A DNA stretch of 64,000 nt from Deltaproteobacteria bacterium. Lineage in GTDB: Bacteria; Desulfobacterota; Desulfuromonadia; Desulfuromonadales; Geopsychrobacteraceae. The stretch spans positions 28,353-92,352 of the forward strand of contig JAJRQI010000006.1 in the NCBI GenBank assembly GCA_024280335.1, read 5' to 3'. Shown here piece after piece: positions 1 through 9,730 of the stretch. The notes beneath the pieces are model-generated. The model was not told where the DNA came from, searched no databases, and saw only the letters and a list, made by a program, of their open reading frames with translations. The translations under genes were made by a program, and so were the position numbers. How positions within the stretch are numbered: the stretch's first letter is position 1; every line of letters starts with the position of its first letter.

Positions 1-1329
1 TGTTGCGGTCATTACCAGCATGTCGGGATTGACCCCTTTCTGCTTGAGAAGGCTGCGCTGACGAACGCCGAAACGGTGCTGCTCATCAACAATCCCCAAT
101 CCCAACCGCTTGAATTCGACTCCCGTTTGAAGAACGGCATGGGTGCCGACCACCAGATCGACCTCCCCTGCGGCAATCGCTGCCAATGCTGCACGCTTTG
201 CCGCTGCAGGCATGCTGCCCTGCAACAGGACAACCGTCAGGCCGAGTTGCGGCAACCAGTGGTCAAAGGTTTGAAAGTGCTGTTCGACAAGGATTTCGGT
301 CGGTGCAACCACCGCAACCTGAGTGTCATTCTCAATCGCGATCAGTGCCGCCATCAGCGCCACCAGGGTTTTCCCGCTGCCGACATCCCCCTGTAACAGG
401 CGATGCATCGGTTGCTCAGCCATCATGTCATGCTTGATTTCACCGAGAACCCGACGCTGGGCATCGGTCAGTTTAAACGGCAGCATCTTATTCAGCGGCA
501 GCGTGTAGCGGTGCTCAACCTTGAAACTGATCCCCTGTTCCAGTTGCACCCCTGCCCGCTTTAACGCCAGTCCCAACTCAAGATAAAAGAACTCGTCAAA
601 GACCAGGGACTTACGCGCTAGGTCCCGCCCCTGTCCCAAAACAGAGAAGTCAGATTGTTTCTCTGGCCAGTGAACCTGCAGCAGCGCATCGGCCAGCGGC
701 ATCAATTGTCGGCGAGCGACAATTGATGCAGGGAGCAAACTTTCAATCAGACAGGCATTCTCGCGGATCAGTGTGAACCAGATTTTGCGCGCCTGTTTCT
801 GGCTGAGACCTTCGGTAAGCGGATAGACCGGCAGAATCAGGCCGAAATTAAGCGGATCTTTCTGTAATAGTTGTTGTGGCTCGATGCCATCGGGAAGCGG
901 TTCGGTGTCGGGATGGTGTATTTCGCGGGTGGCGCCGAAACGGCGGACTTCGCCAATGACCAGGATTTGCTGGTTGACGGTAAAGCGCTTCTGCAACCAG
1001 GACTTGCGGTAGTGGAACCATTTCAATGAAATCTTGCCGCTGTCGTCGCCGACAATGACTTCATAGATTTTTCGTCGAGTTCGGGAGGTAAGCGATTCGC
1101 CGGCAGCCAGGACGTGGCCGACAAAAACCTCTTGCTGACCATCGATAAGCCGGGCAATCGACTTCAAGGTGCGACGATCTTCATAACGTAACGGCAGGTG
1201 ATAAAGGGCGTCTTCGACCGTTTGCAGGCCGAGTTTTTCAAGTTTCGGCAACATCCGCGGGCCAACGCCACGGATGCTGCTAAGGGATTGATTAAGCTTC
1301 GACTGGGGATCTGGTGCCGAGGGGGGCAT
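1..1329 (-). CDS. recG: ATP-dependent DNA helicase RecG, N-terminal part (runs off left edge)
   Basis: RecG remodels stalled replication forks and branched recombination intermediates by ATP-driven branch migration. The window holds the first 443 codons; the C-terminal helicase lobe lies beyond position 1. The N-terminal wedge/OB region includes an SIRGVGP stretch near residue 20 and an LPLRYEDRR motif near residue 50. The last codons encode the DEQHRFGVRQR motif II, where DEQH is the usual RecG form of the DExH box. The start is ATG at 1329-1327: the stop codon of the DUF1858 gene lies nine bases upstream in the same frame, so no longer start is possible. The ribosome-binding site is weak, which suggests translational coupling to that upstream gene. 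The family is typically about 690-780 residues. Confidence 0.95.
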   Translation of the reverse strand, partial: MPPSAPDPQSKLNQSLSSIRGVGPRMLPKLEKLGLQTVEDALYHLPLRYEDRRTLKSIARLIDGQQEVFVGHVLAAGESLTSRTRRKIYEVIVGDDSGKISLKWFHYRKSWLQKRFTVNQQILVIGEVRRFGATREIHHPDTEPLPDGIEPQQLLQKDPLNFGLILPVYPLTEGLSQKQARKIWFTLIRENACLIESLLPASIVARRQLMPLADALLQVHWPEKQSDFSVLGQGRDLARKSLVFDEFFYLELGLALKRAGVQLEQGISFKVEHRYTLPLNKMLPFKLTDAQRRVLGEIKHDMMAEQPMHRLLQGDVGSGKTLVALMAALIAIENDTQVAVVAPTEILVEQHFQTFDHWLPQLGLTVVLLQGSMPAAAKRAALAAIAAGEVDLVVGTHAVLQTGVEFKRLGLGIVDEQHRFGVRQRSLLKQKGVNPDMLVMTAT

Positions 1330-1338
1330 CAGACGGAC

Positions 1339-1536
1339 TCAGTCGATGGCGTTCAGTGCTTTGATAATATCTTCGACATCCAGACCATGTGCCCGTGCGC
1401 CCTGCTCGATGGTTTCGTTCATGGCGCCCATGCAGCCGACACAGCCCAGATTGAACTGACCGAGCACCCCTGCAACTTCCGGACTTACTTGCAGAGCCTG
1501 GTGAAAGGTCATATCTTTGTTGAATTTCTCACTCAT
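1339..1536 (-). CDS. DUF1858 domain protein (small cysteine-containing)
   Basis: A 65-residue protein with the DUF1858 pattern: a short helical start, the phrase VLGQFNLGCVGCMGA with a CxxC pair, and a closing helix ending in IKALNAID. DUF1858 occurs alone or fused to hybrid-cluster or CoA-disulfide reductase-like proteins in anaerobes, and is thought to bind a ligand or metal; its function here is unknown. An ATG four codons upstream (1548) is possible, but the GGAG ribosome-binding site lies between the two ATGs, correctly placed for the ATG at 1536. It lies between greA and recG, with its TGA nine bases before the recG start. Confidence 0.8.
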   Translation of the reverse strand: MSEKFNKDMTFHQALQVSPEVAGVLGQFNLGCVGCMGAMNETIEQGARAHGLDVEDIIKALNAID

Positions 1537-1604
1537 TATTATCTCCATTGATGGTTGTTTCAGGATTTATCGAACCATAAAGATTTTACAGAAGAAACCA
1601 TAGA

Positions 1605-1643
1605 AAGCAAGAAAAACGGGGCAATGTCGAATGATATTGCCCC
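1605..1643 (-). terminator. Rho-independent terminator after greA
   Basis: On the minus strand an 8-bp perfect stem (GGGGCAAT paired with ATTGCCCC, arms 1636-1643 and 1618-1625) is followed by GTTTTTCTTGC. It lies 30 bases beyond the greA stop codon and before the DUF1858 gene. Confidence 0.8.
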
Positions 1644-1673
1644 CATACTGGTTTGTCTGTTGCCTCTGCTCGA

Positions 1674-2150
1674 TCAACTATATTCGATATCAGTCACTTC
1701 GTAGACCCGTATCCCGGAAGGAACCACGATGCTGACCTCTTCGTCGACAGAATGGCCGATCAGGGATTTACCCACCGGCGAGGTGATCGATATCTTGCCA
1801 CACTTCAGATCAGCTTCATCTTCACCGACGATCTGATACTTTACTTCCTTTTCACTATCCACATCGAAGAGGGTGACCTTGGCACCGAAAACGATTTTTT
1901 CACTGTTGATGGTTGCCGTATCGATCACCTGAGCACGGGCAATCTTGTCGCCTAACTCACCGATACGCCCCTCGACAAAGCCCTGCCGATTCTTGGCGGC
2001 ATCATATTCGGCATTTTCTGAAAGATCGCCATGACTACGGGCTTCGGCAATATCCTGAACGACCTTCGGACGTTCCACCCGGATTAACTGTTTTAATTCA
2101 TCTTGCAGCCGTTGATGGCCCTCAAGAGTCATCGGGACAGTCCCACTCAT
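1674..2150 (-). CDS. greA: Transcription elongation factor GreA
   Basis: GreA binds in the RNA polymerase secondary channel and stimulates cleavage of backtracked RNA. The 158-residue product has the usual length and architecture: an N-terminal coiled coil (about residues 1-78) whose tip carries DLSENAEYDAAK with the acidic tip residues, then an FKBP-like C-terminal domain. The start ATG at 2150 gives the family-typical opening with PMTLEGHQRL and has an AGGAG site 8 bases upstream. It lies just after the pyrimidine operon, separated from carB by a terminator that ends right before the greA ribosome-binding site. It may therefore have its own promoter or depend on read-through. Confidence 0.97.
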   Translation of the reverse strand: MSGTVPMTLEGHQRLQDELKQLIRVERPKVVQDIAEARSHGDLSENAEYDAAKNRQGFVEGRIGELGDKIARAQVIDTATINSEKIVFGAKVTLFDVDSEKEVKYQIVGEDEADLKCGKISITSPVGKSLIGHSVDEEVSIVVPSGIRVYEVTDIEYS

Positions 2151-2162
2151 TTTTGTAGCTCC

Positions 2163-2194
2163 TCAAAAAAAACAGCGGACGGGAAAACCCGCCC
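2163..2194 (-). terminator. Rho-independent terminator after carB
   Basis: On the minus strand GGGCGGG-TTTT-CCCGTCC forms a 7-bp stem with one G-U pair, followed by GCTGTTTTTTTTG. It closes the pyr operon. The T-tract abuts the greA ribosome-binding site, so terminator and greA leader overlap. Confidence 0.85.
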
Positions 2195-2226
2195 ACTAAA
2201 GTTGTCTATTTGATTTTATGATTTTG

Positions 2227-5200
2227 TTATGAAGCGGAATAATACTCTTGCAATGGACAGACGTCAAGATTTTCTCGCAGCATCGCCAGGATACCATCGG
2301 TAACCGCCTTGATTCCGGCAGCGGTGGTGAAGTAAGCAATCTCATGCATCAGAGCAGAACGACGGATTGAATAGGAATCAGCAACCGACTGGGCGCCGAG
2401 GGTCGTATTGAAAACCATGCAGATTTCCCGGCTTTTGATAGCATCGACGCAATGCGGACGCCCCTCTTTCACCTTGTTGATATATTCAACGGGGATTTCA
2501 TTTTCATTCAGGAACTTTGCTGTCCCTGCTGTTGCAACGACACTGAACCCGGCAGCAACCAGCTTGCGAACCGGCTCGAGAATCTGCCCCTTGTCTGAAT
2601 CTTTAACGCTGACAAAGATCTTTCCGGAAGTCGGCAGCTTGACCCCTGCTCCTTGCTGAGCCTTGGCAAAAGCCTTGCCGAATTCGTAATCGATTCCCAT
2701 CACTTCACCGGTAGATTTCATCTCCGGACTGAGCAAGGTATCGACACCGGGAAACTTGACGAAGGGGAAAACCGCTTCTTTGACCGAAATATATTTCGGG
2801 ATGATATCCCCGGCAACGCCCTGCTCGGCCAGTGATTGCCCCGCCATCACCTTGGCGGCAATCTGCGCCAGTTGGCGGCCGGTCGCCTTGGAGACAAACG
2901 GCACGGTACGGCTGGCCCGTGGATTCACCTCGATCAGGTAGATGGTACTGCCCTTGACGGCAAACTGGATATTCATCAAGCCGATGACATTCAGTTCCAG
3001 AGCCAGTTCGATGGTCTGCCGACGGATCTCGGCGACGACTTCCTGCGACAATGAATAGGGCGGCAGGACACAGGCCGAATCACCGGAATGGATTCCAGCT
3101 TCTTCAATATGCTGCATGATGCCGCCGATCACCACCTCTTTGCCGTCGGCAAGGGCGTCAACATCCACCTCAATGGCGTCCTGCAGAAACTTGTCAATCA
3201 GAATCGGATGTTCCGGCGAAGCCTGAACGGCAAACTTCATGTAGTCACGCAGACGCTCGACATCGTAGACGATCTCCATGGCCCGGCCACCGAGGACATA
3301 GGAAGGGCGTACCACCACCGGGTAACCGATCCGCCGGGCAATTTTCTCTGCTTCTTCAAAAGAACGGGCGATGCCGTTTTCCGGCTGCAGCAGGTTCAGT
3401 TTGCGCAGCAACGCCTGGAACCGCTCACGGTCTTCAGCCCGGTCGATGGCATCAGGAGACGTACCGATGACCGGCACCCCGGCTTTTTCCAGTGCCATAG
3501 CAAGTTTAAGCGGTGTCTGACCACCATACTGGACGATCACGCCGACCGGCTTTTCGATTGCGACAATCTCCAGAACGTCCTCAAGGGTCAGGGGCTCAAA
3601 ATAGAGACGATCCGAGGTGTCATAGTCGGTGGAGACGGTCTCCGGATTGCAGTTGACCATAATTGTTTCGAATCCGGCATCAGCAAGGGCAAAAACGCCA
3701 TGCACGCAGCAGTAATCAAATTCAATCCCCTGTCCGATCCGATTCGGCCCGCCGCCAAGAATGATGATCTTCTTCCTGTCGGTCGGTTCTGCCTCACACT
3801 CAGATTCGTAGGTCGAATAGAGGTAGGGGGTAAAGGCTTCAAACTCGGCACCGCAGGTGTCGACCCGCTTGTAGACCGGGCGGATGTTGAATTTGTGCCG
3901 CAAATCACGAACATCCTTTTCAGTCACCTCCCAGAGAAAGGCCAGTCGTTTGTCAGAGAAACCGTACTGCTTGGCTTCACGCAGCAGGTCGACAAACTGC
4001 TGTTCACCGCTGGCGATCAGGCTTTTCTGGGTAACCAGCAGCGATTCCATATCGATGATCTGCTCGATATTATGCAAAAACCAGGGGTCGATACCGGTCA
4101 ACTGAAAGATCTCATCAATACTGAAACCGGCCCGGATCGCGTCCGCCAGGTGCCACATGCGCTCACAGTTGGGAACCCGTAAATTATCGCGCAATTGATC
4201 GAGTTCACCCTGGGTCAGGGTTCGGCGGTAATCGTTGGGGTTTTCGAACAGCTTGCTTTCAAAACCGTGCGAACCGATCTCCATCGAACGCAGCGCCTTC
4301 TGTAAACTCTCTTTGAAGGTTCTGCCGATCGACATTGCCTCGCCGACCGACTTCATCTGCGTGGTCAGGGTCGCGTCCGCCTGCGGGAATTTTTCGAAGG
4401 TAAACCGAGGTATTTTGGTCACCACGTAATCGATCGTCGGCTCAAAAGAGGCCAGCGTCTCCCGGGTGATGTCGTTGTGAATTTCGTCAAGACGATAGCC
4501 GACCGAAAGTTTTGCCGCGATCTTGGCAATCGGGAAGCCGGTTGCCTTGGACGCCAGCGCCGAAGAACGTGACACCCGCGGATTCATCTCGATGACAACC
4601 AGACGCCCATCTTGCGGATTGATGCCGAATTGAATATTGGAACCACCGGTTTCGACACCGATTTCACGAATGATCTTCAGTGAAGTATCGCGCAGAATCT
4701 GATACTCCTTGTCAGTCAGGGTCTGCGCCGGGGCTACGGTGATCGAATCGCCGGTGTGTACACCCATGGCGTCAATGTTTTCTATTGAGCAGATAATCAC
4801 CACATTGTCGGCGTTATCGCGCATCACCTCCAGTTCGTACTCTTTCCAGCCGATGATCGATTCTTCGATCAGGACTTCATTGGTCGGTGAGGCCTCAATC
4901 CCGGCCAGAGTGATCCGTTGGTACTCTTCCAGATTGTAAGCGATGCCGCCACCGGTCCCGCCCAGGGTGAACGACGGCCGGATGATCGCCGGAAAACCGA
5001 CAAGATCAACAATTTCCATCGCTTCTGCGTGGCTGTGGGCCAGTCCGGAGCGCGGCACGGCGACCCCGATCTTCTCCATCGCCTGCTTGAACAGGGTGCG
5101 GTCCTCGGCTTTTTTGATCGGCCCCAGTTTTGCGCCGATCATCTCGACGTTGTACTTATCCAGAATGCCGGATTCTGCAACTGATACGGCGGTATTCAAC

Positions 5201-5484
5201 GCGGTTTGCCCACCCAGGGTCGGCAACAGCGCATCGGGACGTTCTTTTTCGATAATCTTCGCCAACACCTCCGGGGTCACCGGTTCGATGTAGGTACGGT
5301 CGGCAAAATCGGGATCGGTCATAATGGTTGCCGGATTGGAATTCAGTAGAACAACCTCGTACCCCTCTTCTTTCAAGGCCTTGCAGGCCTGGGTGCCGGA
5401 ATAGTCAAATTCACAGGCCTGGCCGATAATGATCGGACCTGCGCCGATGATCAGGATTTTCTTGATGTCTGTACGTTTTGGCAT
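2227..5484 (-). CDS. carB: Carbamoyl-phosphate synthase large subunit
   Basis: CarB makes carbamoyl phosphate from bicarbonate, glutamine-derived ammonia and two ATP for pyrimidine and arginine synthesis. The 1085-residue product is full length and has the internal duplication of the family. Two ATP-grasp halves are visible (about residues 1-400 and 550-935), each opening with a nucleotide-binding loop ([19 protein letters not shown], and [18 protein letters not shown]). They are separated by the oligomerisation domain and followed by the MGS-like allosteric domain (about 940-1085), where effectors such as UMP bind in E. coli. It is the last gene of pyrR-pyrB-pyrC-carA-carB and starts 9 bases after the carA stop codon. 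Confidence 0.98.
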   Translation of the reverse strand: MPKRTDIKKILIIGAGPIIIGQACEFDYSGTQACKALKEEGYEVVLLNSNPATIMTDPDFADRTYIEPVTPEVLAKIIEKERPDALLPTLGGQTALNTAVSVAESGILDKYNVEMIGAKLGPIKKAEDRTLFKQAMEKIGVAVPRSGLAHSHAEAMEIVDLVGFPAIIRPSFTLGGTGGGIAYNLEEYQRITLAGIEASPTNEVLIEESIIGWKEYELEVMRDNADNVVIICSIENIDAMGVHTGDSITVAPAQTLTDKEYQILRDTSLKIIREIGVETGGSNIQFGINPQDGRLVVIEMNPRVSRSSALASKATGFPIAKIAAKLSVGYRLDEIHNDITRETLASFEPTIDYVVTKIPRFTFEKFPQADATLTTQMKSVGEAMSIGRTFKESLQKALRSMEIGSHGFESKLFENPNDYRRTLTQGELDQLRDNLRVPNCERMWHLADAIRAGFSIDEIFQLTGIDPWFLHNIEQIIDMESLLVTQKSLIASGEQQFVDLLREAKQYGFSDKRLAFLWEVTEKDVRDLRHKFNIRPVYKRVDTCGAEFEAFTPYLYSTYESECEAEPTDRKKIIILGGGPNRIGQGIEFDYCCVHGVFALADAGFETIMVNCNPETVSTDYDTSDRLYFEPLTLEDVLEIVAIEKPVGVIVQYGGQTPLKLAMALEKAGVPVIGTSPDAIDRAEDRERFQALLRKLNLLQPENGIARSFEEAEKIARRIGYPVVVRPSYVLGGRAMEIVYDVERLRDYMKFAVQASPEHPILIDKFLQDAIEVDVDALADGKEVVIGGIMQHIEEAGIHSGDSACVLPPYSLSQEVVAEIRRQTIELALELNVIGLMNIQFAVKGSTIYLIEVNPRASRTVPFVSKATGRQLAQIAAKVMAGQSLAEQGVAGDIIPKYISVKEAVFPFVKFPGVDTLLSPEMKSTGEVMGIDYEFGKAFAKAQQGAGVKLPTSGKIFVSVKDSDKGQILEPVRKLVAAGFSVVATAGTAKFLNENEIPVEYINKVKEGRPHCVDAIKSREICMVFNTTLGAQSVADSYSIRRSALMHEIAYFTTAAGIKAVTDGILAMLRENLDVCPLQEYYSAS

Positions 5485-5493
5485 GAACTTTCC

Positions 5494-6618
5494 TTATTGT
5501 TTGTGCTTTGCCATCATTTCGATAAAACGGGCAAACAGATACTGAGCATCATGGGGTCCTGGAGAAGCTTCAGGGTGATACTGTACTGAAAATGCCGGCA
5601 GCGTCAGATGCTGAATCCCTTCGACGGTATTATCGTTCAGATTGATATGAGTGACCTCAACCTGCCCATCGAGAGATTCAGAGTCAACTGCAAAGCCGTG
5701 GTTCTGCGAAGTGATCTCTACCTGCTGGCGCTGATGGCCGAGAACCGGTTGATTGCCGCCGCGATGACCGAACTTGAGCTTGTAGGTTTTTCCGCCCAGG
5801 GCTATCGACAGCAGTTGATGGCCGAGGCAGATGCCGAAGATCGGCACTTTGCCGAGCAGCTGGCGGATGTTGTCCTGAGCATAATCGATCGGCTCCGGAT
5901 CACCCGGGCCGTTGCTCAAAAAGACCCCGTCCGGGTTCATCTTCAGCACCGCTTCGGCGGAAGTCGTCGCTGGAACCACGGTGACCTGACAACCGCTGGA
6001 GACCAGGTTGCGCAGGATGTTGCGTTTGATACCGAAATCGTAGGCGACAACCTTGAACGGCAACGCTTCGCCGCTGCGATCCGCATAGCCTTGTCCCAAG
6101 GTCCAGACGCCTTCGGAACTAGTATAGGTGGCCTCGCAGGTCACCTCTTTAACCAGATCGCGGCCGATGATCGATGGCGCTTGCCGGGCTTTCTCGATCA
6201 GGCTCTGCGGGTCACCGTCGAGCGAAGAGACAATCCCGGGCTGTGCTCCTTGGGTCCGGATATGCCGGACCAGTGCGCGGGTGTCGATCCCTTCGATGCC
6301 GACGACCCCCTGTTCTTTCAGGTAGCTGTCGAGGCTCATCTCCGAGCGGAAATTGCTCGGAAACGAACAGGCTTCCTTGACCACAAAGGCAGACAGAAAC
6401 GGTCTGCTGGACTCGACATCCTCAGGGTTGATGCCGTAATTACCGATCTGCGGATAGGTCATGGTGACAATTTCACCACAGTATGACGGATCGGTTAGAA
6501 TTTCTTGATACCCGGTCATACTGGTATTGAAAACCACTTCGCCGGTGACTTCGCCGGTTGCGCCGAAGGCTTTTCCTTCGAAGACCTTGCCGTCAGCAAG
6601 TGCCAGAATTGCTTTCAT
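5494..6618 (-). CDS. carA: Carbamoyl-phosphate synthase small (glutaminase) subunit
   Basis: CarA hydrolyses glutamine and channels ammonia to CarB. The 374-residue protein has the CarA-specific N-terminal domain (about 1-150, with [18 protein letters not shown] near residue 32) and a class I glutamine amidotransferase domain (about 190-374). The nucleophile cysteine sits in [10 protein letters not shown], and the HPE of the catalytic triad lies near the C-terminus in [13 protein letters not shown]. The start ATG has a GAGG site 5 bases upstream. It lies 42 bases after pyrC and 9 before carB, consistent with one transcript and a 1:1 complex. Confidence 0.98.
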   Translation of the reverse strand: MKAILALADGKVFEGKAFGATGEVTGEVVFNTSMTGYQEILTDPSYCGEIVTMTYPQIGNYGINPEDVESSRPFLSAFVVKEACSFPSNFRSEMSLDSYLKEQGVVGIEGIDTRALVRHIRTQGAQPGIVSSLDGDPQSLIEKARQAPSIIGRDLVKEVTCEATYTSSEGVWTLGQGYADRSGEALPFKVVAYDFGIKRNILRNLVSSGCQVTVVPATTSAEAVLKMNPDGVFLSNGPGDPEPIDYAQDNIRQLLGKVPIFGICLGHQLLSIALGGKTYKLKFGHRGGNQPVLGHQRQQVEITSQNHGFAVDSESLDGQVEVTHINLNDNTVEGIQHLTLPAFSVQYHPEASPGPHDAQYLFARFIEMMAKHKQ

Positions 6619-6660
6619 CTAAACCTCATATTTGCTCGAATTTACTTTAAGTATCCCCGG

Positions 6661-7935
6661 CTAACTTTTACTATAGACTTCTTTTCCAGCCAACAGGGTT
6701 TTCATCGCACAGCCTCTCATCAGCTGTCCGGCAAAGGCGGTATTTTTACTTTTTGATAGCAGCTTGTCCGGCTCGACAAGCCACTCTTTGTTCGGATTTA
6801 TCAGCGTGATATCTGCGACCGCACCGACCGAAAGGGTGCCGCGGTCGATCCCCAGAATCCCGGCAGGCCGGCAGGTTATCAAAGCTATGGCCTGCGACAG
6901 AGACAAAATCTTCTCGCCGACCAGACGTAACGTCAGCGGCAGCAGGGTCTCCAGACCGACGACGCCGTTCATCGCGATGGCAAACTCAACATTTTTTTCA
7001 TCGTAATGATGCGGGGCATGATCAGTGGCAATGGCATCGATGGTACCATTGCTCAGCCCGGCACGCACCGCAGCCACATCCGCCGCGCTACGCAGGGGGG
7101 GATTCATCTTGGCGTTGGTGTTGTAACCACGCACCGCTTCGTCGGTCAGGATAAAATGGTGCGGCGCGGCTTCGCAGGTCAGCCGAACACCGCGTCCTTT
7201 GGCCTGGCGGACCAGCTCGACACTTCCCTTGGTCGAAACGTGGGCGATGTGCAGTTTGGCCCCGGTCAGTTCAGCGAGCATGATGTCCCGCGCGGTGGTC
7301 GCATCTTCAGCGACCCAGGGGATGCCTTTCAGCCCCAGTTCAGTCGAGACCGGCCCTTCGTTCATGCAGCCACCGGCCACCAGCGAGAGATCTTCGGCGT
7401 GAGAGATGATCGGTGCGTCAAAAGTACTGGCGTATTCCAGTGCCCGGCGCATCATCTCGCCATCCTTGACCGGCAAGCCGTCATCGGAAAAAGCGACGCA
7501 ACCGCCCTCTTTCAAGGTCCCCATCTCAGAGAGGATTTCCCCTTTAAGACCCTTGGTAATACAGCCGATCGGGTAAACGTTGGCGCTGCCCTGCTCTTTG
7601 GCCTTATTGATAATGTACTGGGTAATTGCAAGATTGTCGTTCACCGGGCTGGTGTTCGGCATGCAGGCGACCGAAGTCACGCCGCCGGCAGCAGCGGCAC
7701 GGGTGCCGGTGATGATATCTTCTTTGTATTCAAGGCCCGGATCGCGCAGATGGACATGCATATCGATCAGCCCGGGGGTCACCAGCAGACCGGCGGCATT
7801 GATAACCTCGGTGTCGCCGGCATCAAGGTTGGGCGCCAGTTCCGCGATCTTTCCGTCCAGGATCAGGATGTCGAGCTTTTCATCAATACTATTTGCGGGA
7901 TCGATCACTCTTCCCGATTTGATCAGAACTTTCAT
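6661..7935 (-). CDS. pyrC: Dihydroorotase (class I)
   Basis: Catalyses reversible cyclisation of N-carbamoyl-aspartate to dihydroorotate. The 424-residue length and motifs match the long class I (PyrC of Gram-positives and deltaproteobacteria) rather than the short E. coli type. The metal-binding HVHLRDPG lies near residue 60, further metal-site histidines are in PIISHAED and LHIAHVST, and ATDHAPHH near residue 305 carries the catalytic aspartate. It lies between pyrB and carA in the operon. Class I enzymes often associate with aspartate transcarbamoylase, which fits its place directly after pyrB, but an association here is inference. Confidence 0.97.
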   Translation of the reverse strand: MKVLIKSGRVIDPANSIDEKLDILILDGKIAELAPNLDAGDTEVINAAGLLVTPGLIDMHVHLRDPGLEYKEDIITGTRAAAAGGVTSVACMPNTSPVNDNLAITQYIINKAKEQGSANVYPIGCITKGLKGEILSEMGTLKEGGCVAFSDDGLPVKDGEMMRRALEYASTFDAPIISHAEDLSLVAGGCMNEGPVSTELGLKGIPWVAEDATTARDIMLAELTGAKLHIAHVSTKGSVELVRQAKGRGVRLTCEAAPHHFILTDEAVRGYNTNAKMNPPLRSAADVAAVRAGLSNGTIDAIATDHAPHHYDEKNVEFAIAMNGVVGLETLLPLTLRLVGEKILSLSQAIALITCRPAGILGIDRGTLSVGAVADITLINPNKEWLVEPDKLLSKSKNTAFAGQLMRGCAMKTLLAGKEVYSKS

Positions 7936-7965
7936 AGGTTCACCTCTATCGTTAGGGGCTCGTTG

Positions 7966-8901
7966 TCAATCCGCCTGAAGTTTCTCGCCGCCGGCCACCA
8001 GATAGAGCAGCGCCATCCGGACCGCAACACCATTTTCGACCTGATCAAGAATGACATTCTGCGGCCCGTCGGCGACCGCCGAAGAGATTTCTACCCCGCG
8101 GTTCATCGGCCCCGGATGCAGAACAATCGCGTCCGGTTTTGCCAGTTTCAGCCGCTCTTCATTCAGACCGAAAAAACGGGCATATTCGCGAACCGACGGG
8201 ATCAGGGTCGCGCCCTGTCTCTCCCGTTGGATACGCAACATCATCACACAATCCGCGTCACGAACAGCGTCTTCGATGTTGCTGCAGAGCTCACAGCCGA
8301 GCAGTTCCAGCCCCGGCGGCAGCATCGTCCGCGGACCGGCAATCCGCACCTTGGCACCGAGTTTGACCAGACAGTAAATATTGGAACGGACCACCCGACT
8401 GTGAGTGATGTCCCCGACAATCGCGACCGTCAATCCATCAATTCTGCCTTTATGCTGACGGATGGTAAAGGCATCGAGCAGAGCCTGACTGGGATGTTCA
8501 TGGGTTCCGTCACCGGCATTGACGACCGAACAGTTGAGCCGCTCAGCCAGATAATTGCAGGCCCCGGATGCACCGTGGCGCATGACGATGATATCGGGAT
8601 GCATCGCCGCGATGTTCTTTGCTGTGTCTTCCAGGGTTTCCCCCTTCACCACCGAGGAGGCGGCGGCGGCAATATTGACCGTGTCGGCCGACAAACGCTT
8701 GCCGGCAATCTCAAAAGAGGTACGGGTGCGAGTACTGGCCTCAAAAAACAGATTGATGATGGTTTTGCCGCGCAGGGTCGGCACCTTCTTGATCTCGCGA
8801 CTATTGATTTCCTTAAAACTTTCGGCCGTATCAAGAATAAATATCAGTTCTTCCGCAGTTAATTCTTTGATGCCAAGGATATGTTTCGGGTTAAAGGTCA
8901 T
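7966..8901 (-). CDS. pyrB: Aspartate carbamoyltransferase catalytic subunit
   Basis: Condenses carbamoyl phosphate with aspartate, the first committed step of pyrimidine synthesis. The 311-residue protein carries the carbamoyl-phosphate signature [13 protein letters not shown] near residue 53, [12 protein letters not shown] near residue 134 and the aspartate-binding region with [12 protein letters not shown] near residue 262. No pyrI regulatory subunit is present nearby, which fits control by PyrR attenuation rather than by an allosteric subunit. The start ATG at 8901 has a GGAGG site 6 bases upstream. It follows pyrR by 24 bases. Confidence 0.98.
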   Translation of the reverse strand: MTFNPKHILGIKELTAEELIFILDTAESFKEINSREIKKVPTLRGKTIINLFFEASTRTRTSFEIAGKRLSADTVNIAAAASSVVKGETLEDTAKNIAAMHPDIIVMRHGASGACNYLAERLNCSVVNAGDGTHEHPSQALLDAFTIRQHKGRIDGLTVAIVGDITHSRVVRSNIYCLVKLGAKVRIAGPRTMLPPGLELLGCELCSNIEDAVRDADCVMMLRIQRERQGATLIPSVREYARFFGLNEERLKLAKPDAIVLHPGPMNRGVEISSAVADGPQNVILDQVENGVAVRMALLYLVAGGEKLQAD

Positions 8902-8925
8902 CGAACGCCTCCAATTGCGAGTACA

Positions 8926-9462
8926 TCAGGTTCTGATCAGAGAAACCGCTTGAGCATGATGCTGCGGGTCGAATTCAACCTCTATCTGTTCGTTGCGCGA
9001 GGTCGGCAGATTCCGGCCGATATAATCAGGGCGGATCGGTAGTTCGCGGTGCCCACGATCAATCAGGATCGCTAACTGAATGTTACGTGGTCGACCGAGA
9101 TCGATCACCGCATCTAGCGCAGCTCGAATGGTCCGACCGGTAAAGAGTACGTCGTCGATCAACACGACACATCGATCAGTCACCGGAAAGCGAATGTCGG
9201 TCTGCCCGACCGCCAGGTCGTTGCGCGAACCAAGATCGTCACGATACATGGTGATATCGATGGTTCCGAGGGGAACAATCTGACCTTCAATCTCCGAGAT
9301 TTTCTGCTGCAGTTGTGCTGCCAAATAATCGCCACCGGTCCGAATGCCGACCAGCACCAGGTCTTCGACACCCTTATTCTTCTCAAGGATCTCGTGGGCG
9401 ATCCGTGTCAGGGCACGGTTGATCCCTTCGGTGTCGAGAATTTCAATTTTTTCTGCGGCCAT
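8926..9462 (-). CDS. pyrR: Pyrimidine regulatory protein / uracil phosphoribosyltransferase PyrR
   Basis: PyrR binds UMP/UTP and pyr leader RNA to promote termination, and also has uracil phosphoribosyltransferase activity. The 178-residue product carries the PRPP-binding loop VVLIDDVLFTGRTI near residue 100 and the family's flexible-loop region with MYRDDLG. The reading frame opens 17 codons earlier (9513). The ATG at 9462 is preferred because GGAGGAAGG lies 4 bases before it and the extra residues would lie inside the leader terminator. It is the first gene of the pyr operon. A PyrR-type stem-loop and a terminator lie in its own leader, so autoregulation of the whole operon is likely. Confidence 0.96.
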   Translation of the reverse strand: MAAEKIEILDTEGINRALTRIAHEILEKNKGVEDLVLVGIRTGGDYLAAQLQQKISEIEGQIVPLGTIDITMYRDDLGSRNDLAVGQTDIRFPVTDRCVVLIDDVLFTGRTIRAALDAVIDLGRPRNIQLAILIDRGHRELPIRPDYIGRNLPTSRNEQIEVEFDPQHHAQAVSLIRT

Positions 9463-9490
9463 GATCCTTCCTCCCGGTTGCGTTTCAGAC

Positions 9491-9530
9491 ACAAAAAAAA
9501 GCACCTGGTGCAAATAAATGCACAGGTACT
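9491..9530 (-). terminator. Leader terminator (probable attenuator) before pyrR
   Basis: On the minus strand GTACCTGTGCA pairs with TGCACCAGGTGC (one bulged C) across a 6-base loop, followed by eight Ts. It lies about 30 bases before the pyrR start codon and downstream of a promoter and PyrR-type loop. It therefore cannot be an ordinary end-of-operon terminator for pyrR and most likely attenuates the operon. Confidence 0.75.
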
Positions 9531-9576
9531 TTCTGGATAGATCTCGAATTTACTGTTGCCACTGCTGTCTCCCTTG

Positions 9577-9593
9577 TTGACCTCTCGGATCAA
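9577..9593 (-). promoter_or_regulatory. Candidate PyrR-binding (anti-antiterminator) stem-loop
   Basis: The minus strand reads TTGATCCGAGAGGTCAA. It folds into a 6-bp stem (TTGATC with GGTCAA, one U-G pair) closing the loop CGAGA. The established PyrR site has a UCC-N-GNGAGG core with a six-base CNGNGA loop; here the core is complete except that one loop base is absent. It lies about 40 bases upstream of the leader terminator, the arrangement expected of PyrR-controlled attenuation. Confidence 0.55.
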
Positions 9594-9630
9594 TTTAAAG
9601 GCTGAGCGGTTAGTGCGCTAAATTTTGCAG

Positions 9631-9660
9631 ACTCTATCAATCGGGCAGGAATCAAGTCAA
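9631..9660 (-). promoter_or_regulatory. Candidate sigma-70 promoter of the pyr operon
   Basis: On the minus strand TTGACT (9660-9655) is followed after 18 bases by TAGAGT (9636-9631). Transcription would start near 9624, upstream of the PyrR-type loop, giving a leader of about 160 bases. The -10 match is modest. Confidence 0.45.
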
Positions 9661-9730
9661 CTGTATAATTGTTAAAATATTTGCAAACGATTCAGGTGTA
9701 TGGACTCTGCTACCGAATGGTTATAAATTC

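Noticed and set aside
3088..4182. Plus-strand open frame of 364 codons inside carB
   Set aside because: Antisense shadow of carB, with no recognisable domain.
7006..8862. Long plus-strand open frame of 618 codons across pyrC and pyrB
   Set aside because: It lies antisense to two clearly identified genes with full motif sets and shows no recognisable protein pattern; it is a codon-bias shadow.
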